From contig CAJLKN010000008.1 in the NCBI GenBank assembly GCA_905207235.1, positions 1 to 64,000 on the forward strand: a stretch of 64,000 nt of DNA, written 5' to 3'. Under the pieces are notes generated by a model. That model saw only the letters and a list, made by a program, of their open reading frames with translations, made no database searches and was not told the origin of the DNA. The position numbers were made by a program, and so were the translations under genes. The DNA is from an uncultured Eubacteriales bacterium (GTDB taxonomy: Bacteria > Bacillota > Clostridia > Christensenellales > Borkfalkiaceae). Positions 42,866-51,431 of the stretch are shown here, piece after piece. The number at the start of each line of letters is the position of its first letter. Within the stretch, counting starts at the first letter, position 1.

Positions 42866-42917
42866 ATTATACCATATTTTTAATTTGATTGCAATTGTCG
42901 CAACTATATAGTATAAT
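42866..42917. promoter_or_regulatory. Divergent promoters sharing one palindromic -35 box
   Basis: The self-complementary hexamer TTGCAA at 42889-42894 is 17 bp from TATAAT on the plus strand (42912-42917) and 17 bp from TATAAT on the minus strand (42871-42866). The two perfect -10 boxes and equal spacers make one -35 element serve both the lipid-kinase gene (right) and cca (left). Confidence 0.75.
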
Positions 42918-43014
42918 TAACATAAATAGCATATTTATAATATTTAACTTATTTAACGTTTTACGTATGAGAGATGAACTCACCCTTCCGCTCCGCGCGC
43001 ACAAAAGAGAGAAT

Positions 43015-43911
43015 ATGTACCACATAATAATCAACTCCAACAGAATAAAAGGCAGAGCCGTGCGCAAGCTGGAAGCGGTTAAAAACGTGTTCGACAGGGC
43101 GGGCAAAAAATACTGCCTGTACTTTACGCAATATGCGGGACACGCGCGCGACATCGCCGCAGAACTGACGCGCGGAAATGAAAAAGTGAGCATAATTGCG
43201 ATGGGCGGCGACGGAACGCTGCACGAAGTTCTCAACGGAATACGCGACATATCCCTGTGCGAACTGGGAATAATACCCGCGGGTAGCGGCAACGATTTCG
43301 CCGCGGCGATAGGCATTCCCGCAGACGCAAAATACGCGGCGCAGATTATTGCTTTCAAAGCGCCCTCTAAAATAGATTACATCGAGCTTTCAAGCGGTCT
43401 GCGCTCCATAAACGCCGTCGGTTGCGGAATGGACGCGGACATAATAAAAAACGTGATGAAAAGCGACAAGCTGGGCAAAAGCAAATACATATTCGGCTTT
43501 CTCAAAAGCGTTTTCACATACAAGGCGAGACCCTTTACGATAATACGCGAAGACGGCACGGCGACAGATTACAACGGTCTGCTTGCCTGCCTGGGCAACG
43601 GCTGTCAGATAGGCGCGGGAATAAAACTTTTTCCCGAAGCGCAGGTCGATGACGGCTTTATGGATTTTCTCATAGTGGATTACATTTCGCCGTTCAGGGC
43701 GCTTATCGCCTTCATAAAACTGTTCTTCGGCAAGCTGGACACCGTCAAAGGCGTTACAAAAATACGTTGCAGAAAGGCAACTATTATTCCCCGCTGCGAA
43801 AAAATTACCGTTCAGGCGGAGGGCGAACTTTACGAAACGGAGGGCGGATATCCGCTGACCGCCGAGCTCGTCCGCGGAAAACTTTTATTCTATCTACCGC
43901 ATAATGATTGA
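43015..43911 (+). CDS. YegS/BmrU-family lipid kinase (diacylglycerol kinase-like)
   Basis: A 298-residue soluble lipid kinase. The N-terminal MYHIIINSNRIKG is the usual first strand. The nucleotide motif GGDGTLHEVLNGI is at about residues 61-73, followed by IIPAGSGNDFAAAIGIP, which is diagnostic. The C-terminal beta domain includes the acidic metal site near VDDGFMDFLIVDYIS. The lipid substrate is uncertain; diacylglycerol is likely. ATG 43015 was chosen because AGAGAG lies just upstream and the fold begins there; an ATG at 42967 would add 16 residues. The 3' end overlaps the phosphatase gene by 8 bp. Confidence 0.92.
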   Translation: MYHIIINSNRIKGRAVRKLEAVKNVFDRAGKKYCLYFTQYAGHARDIAAELTRGNEKVSIIAMGGDGTLHEVLNGIRDISLCELGIIPAGSGNDFAAAIGIPADAKYAAQIIAFKAPSKIDYIELSSGLRSINAVGCGMDADIIKNVMKSDKLGKSKYIFGFLKSVFTYKARPFTIIREDGTATDYNGLLACLGNGCQIGAGIKLFPEAQVDDGFMDFLIVDYISPFRALIAFIKLFFGKLDTVKGVTKIRCRKATIIPRCEKITVQAEGELYETEGGYPLTAELVRGKLLFYLPHND

Positions 43912-44974
43912 AAAATATTACAGGCGCATGCTCGAGAGCGTGCCGTCGGGACTGATAGTTACCGACCGCAATTTAAAAGTTATTTATACGAACGCGGCTT
44001 TCAAAGCGCTGTTCCCCTCCACCGCTTCGCGCGGAAGTCTGGGGAAAATTGTCGGCTGCAAACGCGATTTCAGGCTGTGCGGCTCTTCCGACTGCGCAAA
44101 AAGATGCTCGCTTTTGCAGGCGTTCGAAGATGCGCTGTATTCGGGCAGACAGACGATGCAGAGGGTAAGGCTGACGCTCAACGGCGAGGACGGCGAAAGG
44201 GAGCTTTCCTTCGCCCTGACGGTCGAACCGCTCGGCGACGGACTGTGCATGGGCATAATAGACGACGCACTCGAAACCGAAATTGCCAGCGAACTGCGCT
44301 CGGCGCGCAGCATTCAGCAAAAACTTCTGCCCGCGGGCAAGTGGGTTGCGGGCAAGAGATATTCTTACATGTATATCCCCTGCCGCGAGATAGGCGGCGA
44401 CCTGCCCGAAATATTTGCCGTGGGAAACAGCGCGTGCGGAGTTATAGCCGACGTTTCGGGCAAAGGTATTTCCGCAGGAATGCTGACGGCATTCGTCAAA
44501 GCGGCGTATGACAAGACGGCTTATTCGCCCGCGCAGGCGATAGCCTCGCTTTCGTCGCGCTTCCGCGAGCTCAACCTTGACGAAAAAAATTACGTAACCG
44601 TAGCCGCGGCTCGCATAGACGAAACGAGCATAACCTATTCTATGGCGGGGCACAACGTGCCCATTCTTCTCAAATCGGGCGGAGGAATTACGCGCATTAT
44701 GCTCAACTCCCCTCCCGTTTCCAACTGGTTCGATAACCCGCGTTACTTCGAGGACGTAATACCCTACAAAAAGGGCGACATACTCGCACTGCTCACCGAC
44801 GGCGTTACCGAATGTAAAAACGAACAGGGCGAAATGTTCGGCGTGGAAGGCGCGATACGCACCCTCTCTTACGCGAGGACGGGCGAAGAGTTCATAAAAG
44901 ACCTCGAAGCCAACCTTAAAAACTTTTGCCGCAATTTAAACGACGACATAACGGCGATAGCCTTCGACCTTTAA
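43904..44974 (+). CDS. PAS-SpoIIE protein phosphatase with a four-cysteine cluster
   Basis: A 356-residue two-domain protein. Residues ~1-120 form a PAS-like sensor (SGLIVTDRNLKVIYTNAAF), containing C52-x6-C59-x4-C64-x3-C68, which could bind an Fe-S cluster or metal. Residues ~145-356 are a PP2C-type SpoIIE phosphatase: IQQKLLP, EIGGDLPEIF, VIADVSGKGISAGMLTAF, YSMAGHNVPILL, LLTDGVTE and DDITAIAF. The usual GGDFYD is replaced by GGDLPEI, so one metal ligand may differ. PAS-SpoIIE proteins with Fe-S cysteines occur near hydrogenases in some Clostridia. The target is probably an anti-anti-sigma-type protein. It is translationally coupled to the lipid kinase by an 8-bp overlap. Confidence 0.88.
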   Translation: MIEKYYRRMLESVPSGLIVTDRNLKVIYTNAAFKALFPSTASRGSLGKIVGCKRDFRLCGSSDCAKRCSLLQAFEDALYSGRQTMQRVRLTLNGEDGERELSFALTVEPLGDGLCMGIIDDALETEIASELRSARSIQQKLLPAGKWVAGKRYSYMYIPCREIGGDLPEIFAVGNSACGVIADVSGKGISAGMLTAFVKAAYDKTAYSPAQAIASLSSRFRELNLDEKNYVTVAAARIDETSITYSMAGHNVPILLKSGGGITRIMLNSPPVSNWFDNPRYFEDVIPYKKGDILALLTDGVTECKNEQGEMFGVEGAIRTLSYARTGEEFIKDLEANLKNFCRNLNDDITAIAFDL

Positions 44975-44990
44975 AATTATTTTATAAAAC

Positions 44991-45026
44991 AAGCCGCCCG
45001 CGGAAAATTTTTCCGCGGGCGGCTTT
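44991..45026. terminator. Bidirectional terminator
   Basis: A perfect inverted repeat of about 16 bp per arm (44991-45024), followed by TTTTAAATT, between convergent phosphatase and pyridoxal kinase genes. Confidence 0.85.
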
Positions 45027-45099
45027 TAAATTAAACCTTATAAATCAAAACATAAATTTCATGCCGTCTGCAAGATATGCAACATGCACAGACTTTTGA

Positions 45100-45909
45100 T
45101 TATTTTATCTGCGAAAAGAGCACATCCTCGAACTGAACGCCGTAGCTGTGCCCCTCCTGCGTCGCTTTGAGGCAATCGGCAACCAGTCTGCCAGCTTCGG
45201 CACACGCACTCTCCATGCTTGCGCCGTTGAGATAGCGGGCGGTGAACGCCGCTGCGAAGATATCGCCCGTGCCGTGCGAAAATTTAGGCACTTTTTCATC
45301 CATGACATAGCTGAAAGCGCCGTCTTTGAATATGCACTCGCCGATTTTTCCGCCGAGTTCAACGCCCGTTATGACGACCGCCGCCCCAGTGAGCACGTTG
45401 AGCCTGAATGCGATATTTTCGATATACTGCCTGTCGTAAGAAGTTTTGTACTCCTCTCCGAGCAGATAGCACGCCTCGGTCAGATTGGGTAAAATTACGT
45501 CGGCGCGCCTTAAAAGTTTTGCCATCGCCGCCACATACTGCCCGTCGAACCCGCCGTAAAGTTTTCCGTTGTCGCCGAACGCGGGGTCGATTATGACGGG
45601 CGCGTGAGGCTCGGAAAACTCGTCAAATGCGCGTTCGCACAAATCCATTATAGAAACTTTGCCGAGATATCCCAAAAGAAACGCCGAAAACTTTATGTCG
45701 TTTTTCTTCCAGTTATCGAAGATGACGGGTATTTCGTCGGTCAGATCGAGATACGACCAGCTTTTGAACATTGTATGATTGGACAGCACCGCCGTGGGAA
45801 GTATTGCCGCCTCCACGCCGTAGTGCGAAAGCACGGGCAGAGCCACCGTAAGCGAGCACTGCCCCACGCAGGATAAATCCTGCACAGTCAGAATTTTTTT
45901 ACCGTTCAC
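45100..45909 (-). CDS. Pyridoxal/pyridoxamine kinase family protein
   Basis: A 269-residue ribokinase-superfamily kinase of the pyridoxamine-kinase type, which phosphorylates B6 vitamers. Family markers are LTVQDLSCVGQCSLTVALPVLS at the N-terminus, LPTAVLSNHT, FSAFLLGYLG, VIIDPAFGDNGKLY, DVILPNLTEACYLLG and the phosphate-binding FSHGTGDIFAAAF. GTG 45909 is the likely start, as AAGGA lies 10 nt upstream and the fold begins at once; an ATG at 45939 has no such site. Whether it is PdxK- or PdxY-like cannot be decided. A PLP-binding YggS protein is also encoded in the window at 32012. Confidence 0.93.
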   Translation of the reverse strand: MNGKKILTVQDLSCVGQCSLTVALPVLSHYGVEAAILPTAVLSNHTMFKSWSYLDLTDEIPVIFDNWKKNDIKFSAFLLGYLGKVSIMDLCERAFDEFSEPHAPVIIDPAFGDNGKLYGGFDGQYVAAMAKLLRRADVILPNLTEACYLLGEEYKTSYDRQYIENIAFRLNVLTGAAVVITGVELGGKIGECIFKDGAFSYVMDEKVPKFSHGTGDIFAAAFTARYLNGASMESACAEAGRLVADCLKATQEGHSYGVQFEDVLFSQIK

Positions 45910-46045
45910 TTTTGTCTTTTCCTTAAATAAATTGCGCAATGCGCTTTTTTATAACGCATTTTATATTATCACCTTTCTAACATTAAAGCTATGCCCAATT
46001 CGATACTTTTTTATAATACCAGATTGTTGCAATAAAATAAAAAAA

Positions 46046-46210
46046 AGCGCCTGCACGCGATGTGTGCAGGCGCCTTTTTAATATGGAGAGAAAATATTGA
46101 AAACTCATGATGAGCGTGTATGCCGCGGAATTGCCCGACCCGCGCGTTTTATGCGCGCCCGATCGGTTCCTTTTTGTGGTAAACGAATTTTTCCTTCCGT
46201 TTACATATAT
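46046..46210 (-). ncRNA. Candidate small RNA with own terminator
   Basis: This 300-bp gene-free gap holds a transcript-like unit on the minus strand. An AT-rich, promoter-like stretch lies at about 46205-46235 (TATTAT-type -10, weak -35). It is followed by a hairpin with 7-bp arms CGTTTAC/GTAAACG (46198-46204, 46179-46185). Next is a nested CCGA..CGCGC..GCGCG..TCGG stem at about 46135-46170. It ends with a strong intrinsic terminator (arms about 46045-46058 and 46065-46078, then eight T's on the minus strand). No open frame has a ribosome site. I could not match it to 6S, SRP RNA, tmRNA or a riboswitch class. The exact 5' end is uncertain. Confidence 0.45.
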
Positions 46211-46318
46211 AATATAAACCGTATTTGTAAAATCTAAAATCATTTTTTGTGAAAATTTCGTAATAAATTGGCGAAATAACGATATTTTTTGTTATTTTTG
46301 ATTAGCGGCAATAAAAAT

Positions 46319-46337
46319 GCCGCGCTGAACGCGCGGC
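46319..46337 (-). terminator. Terminator of radC
   Basis: 7-bp arms (46319-46325, 46331-46337), followed on the minus strand by ATTTTTATTG. Confidence 0.8.
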
Positions 46338-46382
46338 TCGACAAAATTTTTTATTTAAATCTGTAAAACGGGCACACAAATT

Positions 46383-47084
46383 TTATGTGGCGAAAAAGTT
46401 TCCGACCGAACAGTTGCTCTTTATTTTCTCCAACCTGTCCGTCATAAAATAGCTGAATATGCCGTCGGTATCCGAATAAATGCAGTGATCGTACAGCCTT
46501 ACGTTGTTCAAACTGCAAATAAGCTGAACCTTGCCCGTTATATCGTCGTCCGCGGACGAGGGCGCCGACGGACAATTTATGTGATTGTGCGCCATATAGA
46601 CGCCGTAAGGCTTGTGCACGGATATAATTTTTGTTATCTCCTCGGGGCGCACCTCCACTTTGTTGGCATCCTTGTCGCTGAAAGAAAATATGCGCCTGAC
46701 TTTGCCGTTTTTATCCATAAGGTAAAATTCGAGCGTTTCGGAAGATTTGCCCCTGAAACGGGCGCAGACGAAATCTTTGAACTGCGCAATATTTTTTATG
46801 ACGGCAAAACCTTCGCACCTGTTGCCGAGATTGAGGCACTCGCCTATGCATTTAAGATAGAGCGCGACGTTCTCCCCAACGCCTTCGACGAGGCAAAGTT
46901 CGTCTATGTCCGCGTTGAGAACCTCGTTTATGCTCGAAAAACGCGATAAAAGCGCGTGAGCGACGGGATTGACGTTTTTGCGAGGATAGGCGTTGAACAG
47001 CAGAATTTCAAGAATTTCGTGTTCGAAAAGGTTATCCCCGCTCTTTAATTTTTCCAGAAGACGCCTGCGGTGCCCTTCGTGCAT
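46383..47084 (-). CDS. RadC family JAB-domain protein
   Basis: A 233-residue RadC-like protein. The N-terminal helix-hairpin-helix region (HRRRLLEKLKSGDNLFEHEILEILLF, ELCLVEGVGENVALYL) is followed by the JAB/MPN metalloprotease-like domain with AHNHINCPSAPSSADDD, equivalent to the family HNHPSG.P.PS..D. Despite its old name, a DNA-repair role is not established. The zinc-binding residues (two His, one Asp, one Ser/Glu) seem present. It is monocistronic, with a terminator at 46319-46337. Start 47084 has AAGGGGTGG about 10 nt before it. Confidence 0.9.
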   Translation of the reverse strand: MHEGHRRRLLEKLKSGDNLFEHEILEILLFNAYPRKNVNPVAHALLSRFSSINEVLNADIDELCLVEGVGENVALYLKCIGECLNLGNRCEGFAVIKNIAQFKDFVCARFRGKSSETLEFYLMDKNGKVRRIFSFSDKDANKVEVRPEEITKIISVHKPYGVYMAHNHINCPSAPSSADDDITGKVQLICSLNNVRLYDHCIYSDTDGIFSYFMTDRLEKIKSNCSVGNFFAT

Positions 47085-47133
47085 TTGTAAGCCACCCCTT
47101 AAACATTTATTTTAAAAAACAGCCTGAATTTAT

Positions 47134-47162
47134 TTTACCACAAAACAGAAAAAGTGTATAAT
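47134..47162 (+). promoter_or_regulatory. Promoter of M20 peptidase gene
   Basis: TTTACC (47134-47139), 17-bp spacer, TATAAT (47157-47162). Confidence 0.7.
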
Positions 47163-47195
47163 GATTTCACTCTTAAATTAAGACAAGGAAGAAAT

Positions 47196-48452
47196 ATGGC
47201 AAATTATTTTAACGATATAGTAAAAAATCTTTCACAGGCGATAAAATACAACTCCGCGCAGGCTCCCGCAAAGGAAGGCATGCCCTTCGGCGAGGGCGCG
47301 GCGAAGTGCCTCGACTTTTATCTTTCGCTCGCCGATTTCATGGGCTTTGAAACAAAGAACTATGACAATTACGTAGGCGAAGTGTGCTGGGGCAGCGGAA
47401 AGGACTTTGCCGTGCTCGCCCACCTCGACGTTGTGCCCGCAGGCAGCGGCTGGGAGCACGACCCCTTCGGCGGCGAAGTTGACGAAACCGCCAAAAAAAT
47501 CTGGGGCAGGGGCACTATGGACGACAAGGGACCCGCAATGATTGCGCTTTACGCCATGAAAGCGCTTTTGGACGAAGGTTTTAAGCCCTCGCGCAGAATA
47601 AAACTCATACTCGGCTGCAACGAGGAGACGGGCTGGGCGTGCATAGACCACTACAACAAAGTGGCAAAGATGCCCGAGGAAGGTATTTCGCCCGACGCAG
47701 ACTTCCCCGTAATTTACGCCGAAAAAGGCATACTTCAGGTTAAGTTTTCCTTCCCCGCCGCAGGCGCAGCGTTCAGCGGACTTACGGGCGGAAACAGACC
47801 CAACATGGTGTGCGATTATTGCGAAGCGACCGCCGCTGTCGATAAAGAAAAACTTGAAAAACTCGGAATGAGCGCCGAAGGCGAAAAGGTTATATCACGC
47901 GGCAAGAGCGCGCACGGCTCCACCCCCGACAAGGGCATAAACGCTATCGCGCCCATGCTTGAATACCTCAACCTCACCGAAATTAAAAAATCGCTGTTCG
48001 ACGAATATATGGGGCTCAAAGGCATGAAGGACAGCACGGGACCCCTCACCTTCTCGCCCAACCTCATAGAGCAGATCGGCGACGAAATTTTTGTAACCTG
48101 CGACATACGCTATCCCGCGACATTTGCAAAGAGCAAAGTTACCGACGTACTCGACGCGCGCGCAGTTAAGTATGAAATTCTGCACGACCAGGCTCCCCTT
48201 TTCAACGACGCGGAAAGCCCGCTTATAAGCACCCTGCTCAACGTTTACAACAAAGTTACTGGCAAAAACGCCCGCCCCATAGCCATAGGCGGCGGAACTT
48301 ACGCCAGGGCGCTCAAATACGGCGCGGCATTCGGTCCCGAAGAGGAAGGCGAAGAGAGCACAATTCATCAGGCGAACGAATACATCACATTCGAAAAGAT
48401 AGAAAAGTGCTTTGAAATTTACAAACTCGCACTCAAAGAGCTTTGCGGCTGA
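47196..48452 (+). CDS. M20 family dipeptidase (PepV-like)
   Basis: A 418-residue zinc metallopeptidase of the M20/PepV group that removes amino acids from dipeptides or short peptides in the cytoplasm. The metal and catalytic motifs are AHLDVVPAGSGWEHDPF (first His, catalytic Asp), GRGTMDDKGPAM (bridging Asp), CNEETGWACIDHY (general-base Glu and ligand), and a C-terminal HQANEYI His. The lid domain includes RGKSAHGSTPDKG. AAGGAAG lies just before ATG 47196; an earlier frame start (47154) overlaps the promoter and is rejected. Monocistronic. Confidence 0.93.
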   Translation: MANYFNDIVKNLSQAIKYNSAQAPAKEGMPFGEGAAKCLDFYLSLADFMGFETKNYDNYVGEVCWGSGKDFAVLAHLDVVPAGSGWEHDPFGGEVDETAKKIWGRGTMDDKGPAMIALYAMKALLDEGFKPSRRIKLILGCNEETGWACIDHYNKVAKMPEEGISPDADFPVIYAEKGILQVKFSFPAAGAAFSGLTGGNRPNMVCDYCEATAAVDKEKLEKLGMSAEGEKVISRGKSAHGSTPDKGINAIAPMLEYLNLTEIKKSLFDEYMGLKGMKDSTGPLTFSPNLIEQIGDEIFVTCDIRYPATFAKSKVTDVLDARAVKYEILHDQAPLFNDAESPLISTLLNVYNKVTGKNARPIAIGGGTYARALKYGAAFGPEEEGEESTIHQANEYITFEKIEKCFEIYKLALKELCG

Positions 48453-48528
48453 AATTTATTAAAAAGCCGCTCCCTTTGAAGTCTTTAACGCATAAGAAAA
48501 CATTTAAGGCGACAAATTGAATAAAAAC

Positions 48529-48559
48529 GCGGCGGAGCGCTATATATGCGCTCCGCCGC
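48529..48559. terminator. Bidirectional terminator
   Basis: 12-bp GC-rich arms (48529-48540, 48548-48559) with flanking A/T runs, between convergent M20 peptidase and small membrane protein genes. Confidence 0.8.
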
Positions 48560-48566
48560 TTATATT

Positions 48567-48776
48567 TTATTGTTTTTCATCTTCTTTTTCGCTCTTTAAA
48601 GCCTTATCAAGGCGGGAAATCTCGCAAAGCACCGGAATAGCTGCGCCGAATGCCGCCGCAACGGCGATTATTCCGACAAAACTGAACACCGCCATATAAA
48701 CGACGCCCGCAACCATAATTATTCCGAGTATTATAAGCGAAACGATAAGTATCTTTCTCAACACACAATTTTTCAT
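48567..48776 (-). CDS. Small two-helix membrane protein
   Basis: A 69-residue protein with two hydrophobic segments (about 8-30 and 33-50) and a charged C-terminal tail (KSEKEDEKQ). No family is recognised. Its ATG (48776, or 48782 two codons earlier) lies just 24 bp after the SGNH hydrolase stop, with only a weak AAAGG upstream, so translation is probably coupled. Function unknown. Confidence 0.6.
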   Translation of the reverse strand: MKNCVLRKILIVSLIILGIIMVAGVVYMAVFSFVGIIAVAAAFGAAIPVLCEISRLDKALKSEKEDEKQ

Positions 48777-48800
48777 ATGCATATGGCGATATTTTTACCT

Positions 48801-49409
48801 TTACATGAGGTGTTTTCTTATAGCTTTTATCGCCGTGTTGGCTATAATATCCGAACCCTCGAACGTGGGATGAACGCCGTCTTCGGCGTACTGCGAATAA
48901 TGAGTGCTTATGCACAGCCCGTTGAACATTTCGTCGTAGGCGACGAATTCGTCGCACATTTCCACGCATACGCGGTGAATAATGTCGAGCTCCTTTTCAA
49001 AGAGAGGGCGCATGCGCTTTTTGTCGGGCGCAGGCAACAGGAAGGGTTCGAGGAATATCACCACTATGCCCGCATCCTTGAGCTTTTTGATGAGCAACCT
49101 CAAATCGCGCTCGAACTGCGCGAGGTTCAATTCCTTGCCGTATTTGAATTTGTGTATTACGTTGTTTATGCCTATCATTATAACAACGGCGTCGGGCGAA
49201 TAGTCTATTACATCCTTCTGGACGCGCGCGAGAAGGTCGCACACTTCGTTGCCCGTTATGCCCTTGTTTATGAGAGATATATCCATATCGGGATAAATGG
49301 GTCTGAGCTTGTCCGCAAGAATTTTGACGTATCCGTTGCCGAGAGAATTCTCGTCGTTTCTGTCCCTGTCGCAATCGGTTATGGAGTCGCCGAAGAACAC
49401 AATTTTCAT
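48801..49409 (-). CDS. SGNH/GDSL family hydrolase
   Basis: A 202-residue esterase/lipase-fold hydrolase without a signal peptide. The block I serine is in FFGDSITDCD (residues 5-14), block II Gly in NKGITGNEV, block III Asn in MIGINNVIH, and the block V Asp/His in DGVHPTFEG. This family removes acyl groups from sugars, lipids or peptides; the substrate is unknown. AAAGAGGG lies before ATG 49409. It appears to be first in an operon with the small membrane protein. Confidence 0.93.
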   Translation of the reverse strand: MKIVFFGDSITDCDRDRNDENSLGNGYVKILADKLRPIYPDMDISLINKGITGNEVCDLLARVQKDVIDYSPDAVVIMIGINNVIHKFKYGKELNLAQFERDLRLLIKKLKDAGIVVIFLEPFLLPAPDKKRMRPLFEKELDIIHRVCVEMCDEFVAYDEMFNGLCISTHYSQYAEDGVHPTFEGSDIIANTAIKAIRKHLM

Positions 49410-49576
49410 ATTAACCCTCTTTGTTTTTGTTGTTTTATTTTAACACACCCCATTTATATTTGCAAGCGCGCGAACAAAATTTATCGGCATATTTTTAGTC
49501 CGCAATCAGGAAAAAATCAAACCGTACTTCTTCCCGCCCAAACAACTCAGCAAAGTGCTTTGCATTAAAAATAAAA

Positions 49577-49607
49577 GAACAGAGAAGACAAAACGTCTTC
49601 TCTGTTC
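49577..49607 (-). terminator. Terminator of tRNA-Ser
   Basis: 13-bp arms (49577-49589, 49595-49607) around AAAAC; the minus strand continues with a T-rich run. Confidence 0.9.
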
Positions 49608-49609
49608 TT

Positions 49610-49700
49610 TGGCGCGGATGGCGAGATTTGAACTCGCGCTACGGTTTCCCGTACTACTCCCTTAGCAGGGGAGCCCCTTGAGCCACTTGGGTACATCCGC
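49610..49700 (-). tRNA. tRNA-Ser (anticodon GCT)
   Basis: On the minus strand acceptor GCGGATG pairs with CATCCGC. The anticodon stem CTCCC/GGGAG encloses loop CTGCTAA, giving GCT. The long variable arm (TAGTACGGGAAACCGTA) is typical of class II serine tRNAs. The T loop is GTTCAAAT. The 3' CCA is encoded. It has a promoter at 49758-49786 and a terminator. Confidence 0.95.
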
Positions 49701-49757
49701 AGGCCTGCAATGTCTGCGCGCCGACGGCGCACATATACTGTTTCACAACGCTAAAAC

Positions 49758-49786
49758 AATATATCACACTTTAAGCCGTTTGTCAA
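49758..49786 (-). promoter_or_regulatory. Promoter of tRNA-Ser
   Basis: Minus strand TTGACA (49786-49781), 17-bp spacer, TATATT (49763-49758). Confidence 0.75.
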
Positions 49787-49870
49787 AACATTAAATAATC
49801 GTTTGAGAAATTTGATTAAATATTTTTCTGCCCCTTGCTCCGTTCCTCCGCGCCGCAACTTTTAAGTCGG

Positions 49871-50665
49871 TCAACTTTCCTCGAAGGACCTGATAAGCTC
49901 CTGCTTCCTGCTCTTTTCCGCCCTGTTTATTCTGCCGGACGCCCATTCGCACACGGACAGCGCGTAAATTACCATGACCGCGGTTACAATACCCGTATAT
50001 GAACGCAGAAACATGACGAATGCGCCCGCTCCCGCTATTTCAAAGCCGTTGTACCGACCTATCACGTCGGAATAACTTACGGCGAGGGCGTCTTGCGAGA
50101 GGTTGGCATCTCCCTGCGTAATATATTTGACTTCTCCGTCCTCGCTCGGGACAATGCCGACTATGCGGTGAATAATGATTATATCCCCGGGCGCGACGTA
50201 AGCTATCACATCATACAAGTTAAGCTCGGACTGCCCGACTTTTTCGAGAAAAATTACGGAATTTTCGCCGAAGCCCCCGACCGCCGAAGATATGTTTTCT
50301 GCGTGTTCGTTGAGCGGATTTACATAGCTCATCGAGCCCGAAGCAACGACGAGCGCGGAGACTGGCATGCCGAGTTTGCCGCGGGTGTGCACCGACAGGG
50401 AAACGAGCACGCACAATATTACGGCAATAAGCAAAGCCGCATAAAACAGCATGCCGAACGCAATTTTTATCGCCCGCAAAATTTTGTGCCTTGCGGGGTG
50501 GGCTTTTATTGAAGCGATTTTGCCGTTTATCTTTGCGTCGCTACCGCCCGAAGTTACTTTTTCAACTTCTTTTCTGACCGACTGCCTGCACAAAATTGTG
50601 AAGCAGAGCATTATAACAAATCCCGCCGCGGCACAGACCGCGGCGGCAACTATATCAGCCGCCAT
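49871..50665 (-). CDS. Signal peptidase I, SipW (ER/archaeal) type
   Basis: A 264-residue membrane-bound signal peptidase with Ser111 in VASGSM and His166 in IIIIHRIVG in place of the usual lysine, plus Asp186 in TQGDAN; this Ser-His-Asp pattern marks the SipW/archaeal-eukaryotic branch. Hydrophobic segments lie at about 5-26, 68-92 and 212-236. SipW in Bacillus processes TasA and TapA of the biofilm matrix. The gene sits 7 bp after a likely substrate gene (50673-51431). It is the only SipW-like enzyme in the window, and the FAWFT proteins at 20-24 kb may also be its substrates. Confidence 0.9.
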   Translation of the reverse strand: MAADIVAAAVCAAAGFVIMLCFTILCRQSVRKEVEKVTSGGSDAKINGKIASIKAHPARHKILRAIKIAFGMLFYAALLIAVILCVLVSLSVHTRGKLGMPVSALVVASGSMSYVNPLNEHAENISSAVGGFGENSVIFLEKVGQSELNLYDVIAYVAPGDIIIIHRIVGIVPSEDGEVKYITQGDANLSQDALAVSYSDVIGRYNGFEIAGAGAFVMFLRSYTGIVTAVMVIYALSVCEWASGRINRAEKSRKQELIRSFEES

Positions 50666-50672
50666 ACAGCTT

Positions 50673-51431
50673 TCAGTTCTCCGACTGCGGCGTAAATTTT
50701 ATGGTATATCTGACGTCTTCAAGGCATGCGGCAATATACGCGAGCGTATCGGCCGCCTCTATCCTGTCCTTTGCCGAAGTCAGATCTTTGTATTTATAGT
50801 AAGGATTTTCGCCGCCGAACAATTCTCCCCAGCTAAAAGTTATGGTAATCTCGGCCGTGCACGAACTCTGCGAAGTGCCCGAAAAGGAGAAAACGCCGTC
50901 GGCGTAGGAAAGGTCGGACCCCTCGCCGACTTTTACCGAAATATGCGCAGCCGACGCGTCCGAAATAAAGCCTTGCGCAACCGCGCTTTCATAGCTCGCC
51001 TGCCCACCGTCGTAGAGCGAAAGCCCCTCCACCGTCTCCGAATAAGAAGAAAAAGGCGACGAATAAACGGCGCCGCTCTTGCCGTCCGAAACGGATATGC
51101 CCAGCGCAAACGACGAGCCCTCGGCATAGTTGCTGAATGTAAAATGATATACGAGTGAAAGATTTTCGCTTGAAGCGCCGTCGGAATACAGCCAGCCCGT
51201 GCCGTCCGCGGCCTCGGAAGGCGCGCCGTAACTTAAAGACTGATTGCCCTCGCCATCGCCCACGGTAACCGAAGTTATGTTGTCGATAACTCCGTCCACG
51301 GTTACGTTGCCGCTCAGCTCGGGCGCGTGCGAACCCGTGATAACCCAGGCAGAATAGCCTACTCCTGCGATACATGCGACGGATAAAAGCGCTATGACCG
51401 CAGTAAACATTTTTCCCGTAAACAGTTTCAT
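50673..51431 (-). CDS. Exported protein, likely SipW substrate
   Basis: A 252-residue protein with an N-terminal hydrophobic segment (about 8-30) ending in GVGYSAW, followed by a beta-rich, Gly/Ser/Asp-rich ectodomain. The layout resembles TasA/camelysin-like proteins, though sequence motifs are too weak to assign a family. No anchor is visible. It is in an operon with the SipW-type peptidase gene directly downstream. AAGAGGAAC precedes ATG 51431; a promoter lies at 51551-51579 with a leader of about 110 nt. Confidence 0.78.
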   Translation of the reverse strand: MKLFTGKMFTAVIALLSVACIAGVGYSAWVITGSHAPELSGNVTVDGVIDNITSVTVGDGEGNQSLSYGAPSEAADGTGWLYSDGASSENLSLVYHFTFSNYAEGSSFALGISVSDGKSGAVYSSPFSSYSETVEGLSLYDGGQASYESAVAQGFISDASAAHISVKVGEGSDLSYADGVFSFSGTSQSSCTAEITITFSWGELFGGENPYYKYKDLTSAKDRIEAADTLAYIAACLEDVRYTIKFTPQSEN

